Positions 38,837 through 46,995 of a stretch of DNA of 64,000 bases are shown one piece after another; positions within the stretch are counted from its first letter, which is position 1, and every line of letters starts with the position of its first letter. The position numbers and the translations under genes are program-made. Source of the stretch: Qipengyuania sp. ABI-127-1 (GTDB lineage: Bacteria; Pseudomonadota; Alphaproteobacteria; Sphingomonadales; Sphingomonadaceae). Below the pieces are notes generated by a model. That model did not search any database, was not told the origin of the DNA, and saw only the letters and a list, made by a program, of their open reading frames with translations. The stretch lies in contig JALJCR010000001.1 of NCBI GenBank assembly GCA_022953095.1, positions 1,336,501 to 1,400,500 on the forward strand. The letters run 5' to 3'.

Positions 38837-39745
38837 TTAGGCCCAGACGTTGTGCTCGGCTTTCTCTAAATAGCGCGCCAGCACATTCACTGACTTCCAG
38901 CCGCCCGCGCGCATGATCGCGGCCGTGTCGAACCCCCGCTTCAACAGGTCCTGTGCCGCGCCTACCCGCATTGAGTGACCGCTGAAGGATGCGACCTGAT
39001 CTGCTCGTAGGCCACAGCGCTGCGCAGCATCTTTGATCACGCGCCGGATTGTCGTTGTCTCAAGGCAACGATCAATGGCCTTGCGTTGGTAGATCGGGCA
39101 GAACAGCCATTCGATGTCCGGTCCGCGGTATGCCAGCCACTCTTTGAGTAAGTCGGCAGTTCTTTGTGAGGTGAACGCGATGCGTCCGCTGCCAAACGGA
39201 TCCGCTTTGCTGCGGCGGATGAGCACCCGCAGTGTTTCATCTTCCCGCTCTGTCAGGTCTTGGTTGCGTAAAGCGATGAGTTCTGATCGCCGAGTCATCA
39301 ATTCATAGCCGAGGGAGAGCATCGCGCGGTTGCGCAGGCCCCAAGGCGTATCGGGTTCGCTTTCCAGAAAGCTTTCGAGGTAGTTGCGCGTCAGGCCCTT
39401 AGCTTGGCGGGGTCGAATCGGTTTCTGGCGCCTGACTTTGCGCATGGCGAGGTTGACATCCTCGTCATAGGTCGGGTCAGGTAGCCGCAGCAGGCGATGT
39501 ACCTTGCGGATCGCATAGAGCCGTCGCTGTACGGTGGAAGGGGCCTTGGACGCCCCCTGATCTTCAAGAAAGCGGCACACGGTTTCGACGGCGGCGGGGA
39601 GGGGCGCGTTTATCCCGTTCTCCACGCACCAGTTTTCGAAAGCCTCGACATCGGCGCGGTAACTACGCATTGTTGCTGGTGCATAGGCGCCATCGAGGCG
39701 CTGGAATTCGGCGCGCCAATTGGCGGATGAGCTTTGTTGAAGCAT
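38837..39745 (-). CDS. Tyrosine recombinase/integrase
   Basis: A 302-residue tyrosine recombinase. The N-terminal SAM-like DNA-binding domain covers about residues 10-105. The catalytic set reads R153 (TRRSEL), K180, H257 and R260 in GHSMR, W283 in GGWK and Y292 in ARYLE, so it looks active. No other mobile-element gene, transposase or phage gene is nearby. It is divergent from a small HTH regulator, and a degraded copy of its 3' end lies at 32175. Confidence 0.92.
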   Translation of the reverse strand: MLQQSSSANWRAEFQRLDGAYAPATMRSYRADVEAFENWCVENGINAPLPAAVETVCRFLEDQGASKAPSTVQRRLYAIRKVHRLLRLPDPTYDEDVNLAMRKVRRQKPIRPRQAKGLTRNYLESFLESEPDTPWGLRNRAMLSLGYELMTRRSELIALRNQDLTEREDETLRVLIRRSKADPFGSGRIAFTSQRTADLLKEWLAYRGPDIEWLFCPIYQRKAIDRCLETTTIRRVIKDAAQRCGLRADQVASFSGHSMRVGAAQDLLKRGFDTAAIMRAGGWKSVNVLARYLEKAEHNVWA

Positions 39746-39753
39746 TCAATTTA

Positions 39754-39774
39754 TATGATACCAAAAGGATCATA
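39754..39774. promoter_or_regulatory. Inverted repeat between integrase and HTH genes
   Basis: TATGAT and ATCATA, separated by nine bases, sit in the 35-base AT-rich gap between the divergent integrase and HTH starts. The flanks extend the symmetry imperfectly (ATTTAT and ATAAAT). This is a likely binding site for the HTH protein and would overlap both promoters. Confidence 0.45.
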
Positions 39775-39780
39775 AATCAA

Positions 39781-40029
39781 GTGTCGGACATCACTGCTGA
39801 GCAGATAAAGGCAGCGCGAGCTGCAATCGGGGTGACGATCCGACAAGTTGCGCAGCAGACCGGAATTGGCTCTGCCACCCTCAAGCGTTACGAGGCGACA
39901 TCGGGTGTTCCAAAGTCTCGCAAGGGGCACCTGCTTACTTTGCGCGAATTCTTCGAAGCCACCGGTATCGAGTTCATCGGATCGCCCGGCGATCGACCTG
40001 GGATTCGCGTCGGTCCGCCCAAAGACTAA
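39781..40029 (+). CDS. Small XRE-like HTH regulator
   Basis: An 82-residue protein with an N-terminal helix-turn-helix (TAEQIKAARAAIGVTIRQVA and the recognition helix near SATLKRYE) and a short beta tail IEFIGSPGDRPGIR. The GTG at 39781 is chosen because an AAAGGA motif precedes it; an ATG at 39727 would place the start inside the integrase gene. It is probably the repressor of the divergent integrase. Confidence 0.7.
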   Translation: MSDITAEQIKAARAAIGVTIRQVAQQTGIGSATLKRYEATSGVPKSRKGHLLTLREFFEATGIEFIGSPGDRPGIRVGPPKD

Positions 40030-40291
40030 GTTTCAGGTTCCCTAGTCAATCAGACGCCCACAGGCGCAGTATGCCATTTGCTGCAAAAAGCTTTTGACGC
40101 GCTAGGGTAATGGTGTGTTGATCCGCACATGGCCCCAATGTCATCCCTCTCATCGAGACCCTTGCAGTAACCTTGCAGTCCTTCAAATGCCCGATAACGC
40201 GCAACTTCGGGAGTTCGCTCTTCCGGTAAGAGCACGGAGCTTATTCGCTGGGTTCGAGGCGCCATAAGCCTGTGGACACTGACGTTGCTAT

Positions 40292-41773
40292 ATGCCCAAC
40301 GCCCTTGCAAACCGCCAGGGTGATGCAAATGCTGCGCAGCAAAAAATGACGGGGGTGAAAACGAAGATGGTTGGTAGCCGCGAACGAAGAGTGCAAGTGG
40401 GAAAAATGGGAGAAGGATTAGATAGGGGCTGGATCATACTGGCGCTGCTGGCTGCCGTGGTGGCATTTACAGGTGGGGCATCCAGGTTTGATGCAATCCA
40501 AATCGTTCCGCTGCGCTCTTTATCCGCGCTCTTTTTAGTTTCATCACTCTTTTCCCTAACGAAGGAAAGGCTAAAGGCTGAGCGTGCGCTCGTCATCTTG
40601 TTTGCATGTTTTGCGCTGATCGTAATGCTTCAACTTGTGCCGTTACCGCCTCGGATATGGCAAAGTCTACTGGGGCGCACAGACATTCTTCAATTGGATA
40701 CCGCACTAGGTCTCGAAGGAGCCTGGCGCCCCTTGACGCTGACTCCGATGCGTAGCTGGAATGTGCTCGGGAGCCTGGTCGTGCCGGCAGCCGGCTTGTT
40801 TTTGGCAATTGCCCTTCGCGCGTCTTCTCTGACGCTATTGCGAGTTGTTGCAGGGTTGGGAGTTCTCAATGCGCTGTTGGGCCTTTTCCAGATCGTAATG
40901 GGAAGATCGAGCGTTTTCTATTTCTATGAAGTAACCAACAGGGGCGGCGCAGTAGGTGTTTTCGCAAATGAAAACCACGCGGCAGTTTTTGCGGCTTGTT
41001 CTATGCTGGTAGTGACATTGCTCGGTCTAAGGGTCAGTAAGGAGCGGAGTGCGGTTTGGGAGCGCTTGATGTATCCTGCTGCTTTTTTCTTGATCCTTTT
41101 GGTAGCGTTGGCCGGGGGGTCAAGGGCTGGCTTCGTAGCCGTCATCGGCACGATTCTGGTCTCAATAACTATGCTCGCTTTGTCTCCGCGCCCTCGCAGG
41201 GGGCTTCGCGCTGAGCAGTCAGTGGGGCGGTGGCTTGACCAGCAACCTCGCCTGATATTGGCCATTCCGGTTATTTTGGTATCGCTGACGGCAGCTGCAT
41301 TTCTGGCGCTTGACCGGACGCCAGCGTTTCGTGACATTCTTGTGAGAGATAGCTTTGAGGATTTGAGATGGTCATTGTGGCCGGTGATTATCGAGATGCT
41401 TGAAGGCCATTGGGTGCTAGGGACGGGTTTCGGATCCTTTGAACAAGTATATCATATCTATGAGCCATCGGCATTGCTGATGCCTTCTTATGTCAATCAA
41501 GCGCATAACGATTGGGCGCAGTTTATTATTGAGGGAGGAGTGCTGGCAGGGCTACTTTTGACTGGATTTCTTGTTTGGATGGTAAGGGCGATCGGGACGA
41601 TGTTTTTCCATCGGACGCGGAGGGTCGACGCAATTTTTTGGATGAGTATCTTTGCGATTGTCGCAGCTGCGTCCTTGGTGGATTATCCCTTGAGAACTCC
41701 TCTCTTTCAGTTAGTCACAGTCTGGCTCTTGCTCGCCCTTTCGCGAGATGCCCGTGATATGAATGCAACATAG
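40292..41773 (+). CDS. O-antigen ligase/polymerase (Wzy_C/WaaL-like)
   Basis: A 493-residue membrane protein with about 12 helices. The stretch GVFANENHAAVFAACSML and the large periplasmic loop with YVNQAHNDWAQFIIEGG are typical of the O-antigen ligase domain (Wzy_C) proteins. It could be the EPS polymerase or a ligase. The start is uncertain; ATGs at 40292, 40346, 40367 and 40406 are possible and none has a strong ribosome-binding site. Confidence 0.85.
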   Translation: MPNALANRQGDANAAQQKMTGVKTKMVGSRERRVQVGKMGEGLDRGWIILALLAAVVAFTGGASRFDAIQIVPLRSLSALFLVSSLFSLTKERLKAERALVILFACFALIVMLQLVPLPPRIWQSLLGRTDILQLDTALGLEGAWRPLTLTPMRSWNVLGSLVVPAAGLFLAIALRASSLTLLRVVAGLGVLNALLGLFQIVMGRSSVFYFYEVTNRGGAVGVFANENHAAVFAACSMLVVTLLGLRVSKERSAVWERLMYPAAFFLILLVALAGGSRAGFVAVIGTILVSITMLALSPRPRRGLRAEQSVGRWLDQQPRLILAIPVILVSLTAAAFLALDRTPAFRDILVRDSFEDLRWSLWPVIIEMLEGHWVLGTGFGSFEQVYHIYEPSALLMPSYVNQAHNDWAQFIIEGGVLAGLLLTGFLVWMVRAIGTMFFHRTRRVDAIFWMSIFAIVAAASLVDYPLRTPLFQLVTVWLLLALSRDARDMNAT

Positions 41774-41843
41774 TTTGCTCGCTGCGGGAGTTTTTTGGTC
41801 GACGCGGCTTTCATCGTTTTGGAGTTGCGCTAAGGCGCGCATC

Positions 41844-42569
41844 ATGAAGACAACAAGATCAGTAAGAAATTTCAGACTAGCCTTGAGCGGGTTGTTGCTA
41901 CCTCTTGCTCTTTCGGGGTGCGCAACGGATCGGACCTATGGTCAGGCGCCAGGTATTGAAGTTGCCGAGCTGGAAGAGCTTCCAGCGCCTCGTATCGAGA
42001 ACCTGTATGTTATCGGCCCCCAGGAAGCGCTCGAAATCGAAGTGGTGGGTGCTGAACGGTTAAGCGGGAAGTATCTCACGGATGGGGAAGGGCGCATCTC
42101 CTTTCCGCTCGTGGGTTTGCTCGACCTTGGAGGGTTAGCCCCCAATGAGGCGGCCGACATGATCGCGAACTTCTTGCGGGGCAGCTATTTGCTCAATCCT
42201 CAAGTGCGCGTGATTCCAGAGGAGATTCCTCCCCCTACAGTATCGGTGGGAGGTCAGGTTGATGAACCTGGAGAGTACCCGGTGCTTGGTCGACAGTCAC
42301 TCTTGCGTGTGGTCAATCAGGCGGGCGGCTTGGCGGAATATGCAAAATTGGACGATGTGTTGATTCTACGGACCGTGGGGGGGCAGCGCTATATCGGCGC
42401 ATATAATATCCAGGCGATCCAACGAGGTAATTACGGAGATCCGACTGTATATCCCAATGACATAATAATCGTTGGTGATTCGCCGAATCGGAGGCGGCTG
42501 GACAGCATTTTGCGATTCGCGCCCTTACTCTCGACTTCTGCTATTCTTATTGATCGGATTGGACGTTGA
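41844..42569 (+). CDS. Wza-like polysaccharide export lipoprotein
   Basis: A 241-residue outer-membrane polysaccharide export protein. The signal peptide ends in the lipobox LSGC, so the mature N-terminus is a lipidated Cys. The Poly_export domain (YVIGPQEALEIEVVGAERLS) and an SLBB-like domain (VSVGGQVDEPGEYPVLGRQSL) follow. It is shorter than E. coli Wza. The ATG at 41844 has AAGG upstream. Its stop overlaps the Wzc-type start. Confidence 0.93.
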   Translation: MKTTRSVRNFRLALSGLLLPLALSGCATDRTYGQAPGIEVAELEELPAPRIENLYVIGPQEALEIEVVGAERLSGKYLTDGEGRISFPLVGLLDLGGLAPNEAADMIANFLRGSYLLNPQVRVIPEEIPPPTVSVGGQVDEPGEYPVLGRQSLLRVVNQAGGLAEYAKLDDVLILRTVGGQRYIGAYNIQAIQRGNYGDPTVYPNDIIIVGDSPNRRRLDSILRFAPLLSTSAILIDRIGR

Positions 42570-44710
42570 ACAATCTCAATTTTGCGTCTCATGAGCTCGC
42601 TGGACGAGATGATCGTCGTGAGCTGATCGATGATCGTGATTCCAGCGATGACTCCTTTGCCATCGACCTTGAGCGGTATTGGCACGAGGCTATTGGCCTA
42701 AAGTACTGGCTCGCGGGAATAATCGCGCTGGGTCTCCTGCTCGGCATTCTTGTCACGTTGCTGGCTACCCCGCTGTACCAGGCCAGTGCACGCTTGGAAG
42801 TGTCTCAAGTGACGGCCGACGTCACCAATCTCGACTCACTCGAGGTCGATAGCCAGATATCGGAGCTGCAATACCTCAACACCCAGTACGAGCTTCTGGT
42901 TTCGAGATTCATGGCCAAGCGCGTGATGGAGGCTGGTAACCTCTCCCGGGACGAAGCCTTTCGCGAGGGGTTCGTGATCGAAGACGTACCGAATCTAGAT
43001 AAGGAGATTGAGGAAATCCTGTTCGAGAATGTGAGTATCGATCCGATCACGCAGTCGAGCTTGGTCGATATAAGGTTTTCCAGCCCCGATCCGGTTGTGT
43101 CCGCCGAGATCGCAAATCTCTGGGTGCAGGAGTTCGTGGCTGCCAATTATGAGAAGCGCTTCGGCGCGAATATAGAGGCCCGAGATTTCCTGCAGAGCCA
43201 GATTGCGGAACTCCGCGAACGTCTTTCACAATCTGAGCAGGAACTCGTTGAATACGCGAATGCCAACGAGATTCTCGTGCTCAATGCGGGAGGCGATGCA
43301 GGATCGGAAAGCGCCGGCCAAACGCTAGTTGGCGCCGATCTAGAGGCGCTCAATACCGCGCTTGCTGCAGCTGTGGCGGATCGTATTAGCGCGCAGGCTG
43401 CGGTCGCCGGTGGGAATTTCCCCAGTAGTGATCCGCGTAATCAGTTGCTATCGAGTTTGAGCGAAGCGGAGGCGGAGCTGGCCGTTCTGCGGGCGAATTT
43501 CGGGCCTGACTATCCAGAGGTTGAGGAAAAGCAAGCGGAAGTGAATTCGCTTCGCTCTGCGATCTCTGGTGGTGCCCGGGACCTTCTCCAATCGGCTCGG
43601 ATCAGAGAGGCGGAGCTTCGCGACCAGGTTGAGCAAGTTAAGCAACGTTTTTTGGGTCAGCAAGGCCAGGGAATTCGCTATGGGATTCTCAAGCGCGAGG
43701 TCGATACCAATCGCGAAATTTACGACGCGCTCCTGCAACGCTTCAAAGAACTCGAAGCCTCAGGGGCGGGCCAGAACAACATCCAAATCATCGATCTCGC
43801 GGATATCCCTACACAGCCTTACGCGCCGTCACTGGTTCAGAATCTTCTGATCGCGCTAGCCGTAAGTTTCGTATTCGCAGCAGGCTTGGTCTACGTCAAG
43901 GTGACCCTTAGCCAGACTTTGCAGGATCCGGAAGACGTTCGCAGGCGACTGGGCCTTCCTCTCCTCGGCGCCATACCTCGCGAGATGGACGGCGATTTGG
44001 CCGAGCGCCTCACTGAGCGTTCTTCGGAAATAAACGAGGCCTATACTACCGTTCGTACAAATATGAATTTCCTGACCCCAAAGGGCGCGCCGGAAGTTCT
44101 CATGTTGACCTCCTCGGTGCCAGCGGAAGGTAAGAGCGTTTCTTCGGTCGGGATAGCCACGAGTTTTGCGCAATTGGGCAAGCGTACCCTGCTAATCGAT
44201 GCCGACCTTCGCAACTCAAGGCTTCGAGATACGCTCGATCTGCATAGCTATGACAAGGGTGGGTTGGTGCCTCTCCTTGCCAGCCAGGAAACCGACATGG
44301 CGTCGCAGATCGTATCGCTCGAGCAATACGGCTTCGATTTTCTTCCGATGGGCCGCACCCCACCCAATCCGGTCGAGCTTCTTGCCGGCGAGAGGTTCGC
44401 GCAGATCATCGAAGCTGCCCGCGAGGCTTACGATCAAGTCCTCATCGATGGCGCTCCGATGTTGGCTCTGGCTGACGCGGTCGAAATGTCGCGGGCCGTT
44501 GATGGCGTCGTTTTCGTCATCGAGGCAGAACGGATTAAGCTGCGAGGCATCGAGAATGCGATCGGCCGCCTTCAGCGCTCCGGCGCGCAGGTATATGGCG
44601 CTATTGTCACCAAGGTGAGCCAGAAGAACTCCGCATATGGCTACGGCTACGGCTACGGCTACGGATATGGTTACGGTTACGGTGAAGAGAAGCGTGGGGA
44701 ACCGGCCTGA
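42566..44710 (+). CDS. Wzc-like chain-length determinant and tyrosine autokinase
   Basis: A 714-residue inner-membrane BY-kinase. A Wzz domain with two membrane helices (about residues 48-70 and 425-445) flanks a long periplasmic coiled coil. The cytosolic kinase follows with Walker A PAEGKS (Lys523), Walker A' LLIDADLRNSRL and a C-terminal Tyr cluster (GYGYGYG...) for autophosphorylation. The start is a TTG overlapping the Wza stop. It controls chain length and export with Wza. Confidence 0.93.
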   Translation: MNNLNFASHELAGRDDRRELIDDRDSSDDSFAIDLERYWHEAIGLKYWLAGIIALGLLLGILVTLLATPLYQASARLEVSQVTADVTNLDSLEVDSQISELQYLNTQYELLVSRFMAKRVMEAGNLSRDEAFREGFVIEDVPNLDKEIEEILFENVSIDPITQSSLVDIRFSSPDPVVSAEIANLWVQEFVAANYEKRFGANIEARDFLQSQIAELRERLSQSEQELVEYANANEILVLNAGGDAGSESAGQTLVGADLEALNTALAAAVADRISAQAAVAGGNFPSSDPRNQLLSSLSEAEAELAVLRANFGPDYPEVEEKQAEVNSLRSAISGGARDLLQSARIREAELRDQVEQVKQRFLGQQGQGIRYGILKREVDTNREIYDALLQRFKELEASGAGQNNIQIIDLADIPTQPYAPSLVQNLLIALAVSFVFAAGLVYVKVTLSQTLQDPEDVRRRLGLPLLGAIPREMDGDLAERLTERSSEINEAYTTVRTNMNFLTPKGAPEVLMLTSSVPAEGKSVSSVGIATSFAQLGKRTLLIDADLRNSRLRDTLDLHSYDKGGLVPLLASQETDMASQIVSLEQYGFDFLPMGRTPPNPVELLAGERFAQIIEAAREAYDQVLIDGAPMLALADAVEMSRAVDGVVFVIEAERIKLRGIENAIGRLQRSGAQVYGAIVTKVSQKNSAYGYGYGYGYGYGYGYGEEKRGEPA
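44639..44680 (+). repeat. Hexanucleotide repeat coding the Wzc tyrosine cluster
   Basis: Seven tandem six-base units code Gly-Tyr: four GGCTAC, one GGATAT, two GGTTAC. Slippage would change the number of autophosphorylation tyrosines in the Wzc tail without breaking the frame. Confidence 0.9.
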
Positions 44711-44727
44711 TCGGCCAGACCTGATCG

Positions 44728-45900
44728 ATGAAACTGGCTAACCCACTCCGTCTTGTGGCCATGGCAATCTTGGGTTTGGCACTCGCCATTGCCCTTGCGG
44801 CTCAGTCGGCGGGCATTGCTCTAACGCGAAAGGCGCCTGAGACTGCTCTGTCGCTCTTCCCGATTAATGGTCTGGCACAGGAGGAACTCGCGTCCTCGGC
44901 GTTTCTCTCGGTTGCCGAAGGTCTGGTTTCCGCCGAAGTTGGTATGCCGATGGCGGAGCAATGGGCTCTCGAGGCTTACCGTAAGGATCCTCTCACTCCC
45001 GAGGCGCATGCTATTCTCGCTCTGGCCGAAGAGGATGCAAATGCCCGCTCGGAAATCGTGAGCCTGGCTTCGCAATTGAATCGGAGGAACCCAAGGCTCC
45101 AGGCGGTGGTTCTCCAGGAACAAGTGACACAACAGGATTACCCTGGGGCAATCGCGACCCTCGATCGCATTCTACGCGTCCGGCCTTCGCGATCCGCCGA
45201 GCTGTTTCCCAGTTTGATCCCGCTATTCGCGCGAGAGGGAGCTGTCGACGAATTCGCTCGAATTCTCGACGGCACATCGCCTTGGCATGAGGTCTTTTTC
45301 CGTTACGCGGTCAGAGAACCGGCGGCGCTTTCCAATCTTCTCGAATTGCGCAAGCGAGTGTCCTTCGACAATCAGCAGCTTGATCAGACCCTGCTCAAGA
45401 ATCTCGTTACCGAGGGCGAGTTCGATGCGGCTTACGGATTCTACAAGCAACTACGCGGCGGTGATCAGTCCAGCGATCGCGTAGGAGTGCTCGACTGGGA
45501 CGATACATTTGAACCTTTCGAGTGGGCGTTCTCCGATCTCGCGGGATTGCGCGCTCAGCCGAGTTTGAGCGCGGAGCAACTCGAAATCTCCGTGAAGCCG
45601 GGCGAAGGCGGCGTGGTGGCGCGACGCCTCATCAAAACACCCGAGAGTCCCTTCGTCCTGGAAATCGAGCACGACATCGAATCGTCTCAAGCCCTGCAGG
45701 ATATTGATATCGGCCTTCGCTGTGGCGGTGCGGATAACTCTCTTGTGCTGGACCAAAACCTGGCGAGCCAAGGTAACGGATTCGAGATCGCCAACCTCCC
45801 TGACTCGTGCTCGTTCATCGAGATACTCATTGAGGCGAGGGCATGGTCGGGGCGCTCTGCCCTGAATGTGGAGATCGACTCTGTTCGAATTCGGAATTGA
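44728..45900 (+). CDS. EPS-locus secreted/anchored protein of unknown function
   Basis: A 390-residue protein with an N-terminal membrane anchor or signal (LVAMAILGLALAIALAAQ). The middle, about residues 60-230, is helical with TPR-like spacing (EAYRKDPLTPEAHAILALAEE); the last third is beta-rich, with an even Cys pair (CGG and CSF) that may form a disulfide. It follows the Wzc-type gene by 17 bases, so it is probably the last gene of the operon. No family is recognised; an assembly or scaffolding role in the periplasm is a guess. Confidence 0.65.
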   Translation: MKLANPLRLVAMAILGLALAIALAAQSAGIALTRKAPETALSLFPINGLAQEELASSAFLSVAEGLVSAEVGMPMAEQWALEAYRKDPLTPEAHAILALAEEDANARSEIVSLASQLNRRNPRLQAVVLQEQVTQQDYPGAIATLDRILRVRPSRSAELFPSLIPLFAREGAVDEFARILDGTSPWHEVFFRYAVREPAALSNLLELRKRVSFDNQQLDQTLLKNLVTEGEFDAAYGFYKQLRGGDQSSDRVGVLDWDDTFEPFEWAFSDLAGLRAQPSLSAEQLEISVKPGEGGVVARRLIKTPESPFVLEIEHDIESSQALQDIDIGLRCGGADNSLVLDQNLASQGNGFEIANLPDSCSFIEILIEARAWSGRSALNVEIDSVRIRN

Positions 45901-46228
45901 CTGATTGGTATCGGGCCGTTCGGGACGGTTCTTCACTGAGAGTTGATACGATTGCTGCGCGTCCGAACCAACGGCGTCACACGATCCTCGCCCGACCGGC
46001 CAGGTGCCAGTCGGAGACAGCAGATCGATGCAATGTCTGCGAAGGGGGAGCAATTGACTGGATACAAAGCGTCCCCAATCTGTCCGGCTTTCGACATGGG
46101 CATAATTGTCGGCCGGTTCGATTCCGCGCAATTTGACCGAGATTTGAGGAATCGTCGTCGCAGGCGCTCAGGGAACGCAAAAAAGATCGCCAAGATGGCG
46201 GGCTTTTTCATGCCTCATGGGGCTTCGA
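45901..46228. other. Noncoding region at the right edge of the EPS locus
   Basis: About 330 bases between the last EPS gene and the tRNA. Apart from the bidirectional terminator at 46179-46209 I see no gene or clear signal. Confidence 0.5.
46179..46209. terminator. Bidirectional terminator between tRNA-Val and the EPS locus
   Basis: A hairpin CGCCA-AGA-TGGCG has an A-run on its left and CTTTTTC on its right. On the minus strand it ends the tRNA-Val transcript with TTTTTT; on the plus strand it could stop EPS transcripts. Confidence 0.65.
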
Positions 46229-46303
46229 TGGTGGGCGTACCAAGGTTCGAACTTGGGACCCCTACGATGTCAACATAGTGCTCTACCACTGAGCTATACG
46301 CCC
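46229..46303 (-). tRNA. tRNA-Val(GAC)
   Basis: Folded by hand as a cloverleaf: acceptor GGGCGTA/TACGCCC, D-arm GCTC...GAGC, anticodon stem CTATG/CGTAG with loop TTGACAT (anticodon GAC), T-arm CCAAG-TTCGAAC-CTTGG. The discriminator is A and CCA is encoded. The 3' end faces the EPS locus. Confidence 0.96.
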
Positions 46304-46381
46304 ACACCATCGGGCGCCCCTTGGTGGGGCAGGCGGGCGTTTAGCGGGGCTTGGATAACCGCGCAAGACCCTATTGCGGAC

Positions 46382-46774
46382 TTATTGCAAACTCGCGCTG
46401 ACGCGTTCGTCGAGCACGCGTTCTACTTCCAGCACAAGGTCGCGCAGATGGAAGGGTTTCGACAGCACCTTGGCATGCGGTTGCTCGCGGCTGGCTTTCA
46501 GTGTCACGGCTGCGAACCCGGTGATGAACATAACTTTCGTGTGCGGACTGACCTCGTTGCATCGCTGAGCGAGCTCGATGCCATCCATTTCCGGCATCAC
46601 GATATCCGAAAGAAGCAGATCGTATTGGGCGCCCTCGAGCAAGGGTATCGCGTCGGTTCCGCGATCGACCGAATCGACTGCATATCCGGCATTGACGAGC
46701 GCACGCTCGAGATAGACGCGCATCGCTTCGTCATCTTCGGCTAGCAGGATTCGCTGAGTCGGTGTTTCCGTCAT
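46382..46774 (-). CDS. cpdR: CpdR-type response regulator
   Basis: A 130-residue single-domain receiver that acts as the ClpXP adaptor controlling CtrA-pathway proteolysis. It has ILLAEDDEAMR (acidic pair), the phospho-Asp in LLSDIVMPEMDGIELA, the KVMFITGFAAVTL switch Thr and the KVLSKPFHLRDLV C-terminus. The last two stretches are diagnostic of CpdR. The ATG at 46774 gives the usual length; an in-frame start further up adds 16 unlikely residues. Confidence 0.93.
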   Translation of the reverse strand: MTETPTQRILLAEDDEAMRVYLERALVNAGYAVDSVDRGTDAIPLLEGAQYDLLLSDIVMPEMDGIELAQRCNEVSPHTKVMFITGFAAVTLKASREQPHAKVLSKPFHLRDLVLEVERVLDERVSASLQ

Positions 46775-46995
46775 GGGCTCTATGTACTCCGCGCGCTTTA
46801 AAAAAGCATGTATTCGAAACAAGCAGTGTTAACGCGTATGCTCGAAGCGAGTCTGCGACATGCGCGTGGGAACTCTGCTGCCGCAGGAAGCGCTAGACTA
46901 AGAGGCAGTTTAGCCTGTTAGAAAACAAATCCCGACTTGATTAACCGGGGGGCGTAACCGACGATGTGCCGGTGGACGAAGGACAAGCAGGCTCG

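Noticed and set aside
40050-40328. A 92-codon minus-strand frame between the HTH gene and the Wzy_C-like gene
   Set aside because: No ribosome-binding site, no domain, and low-complexity residue use; it overlaps the likely promoter of the following gene.
46782-46850. Possible CtrA box upstream of cpdR
   Set aside because: Two TTAA half-sites exist but are about 30 bases apart rather than seven.
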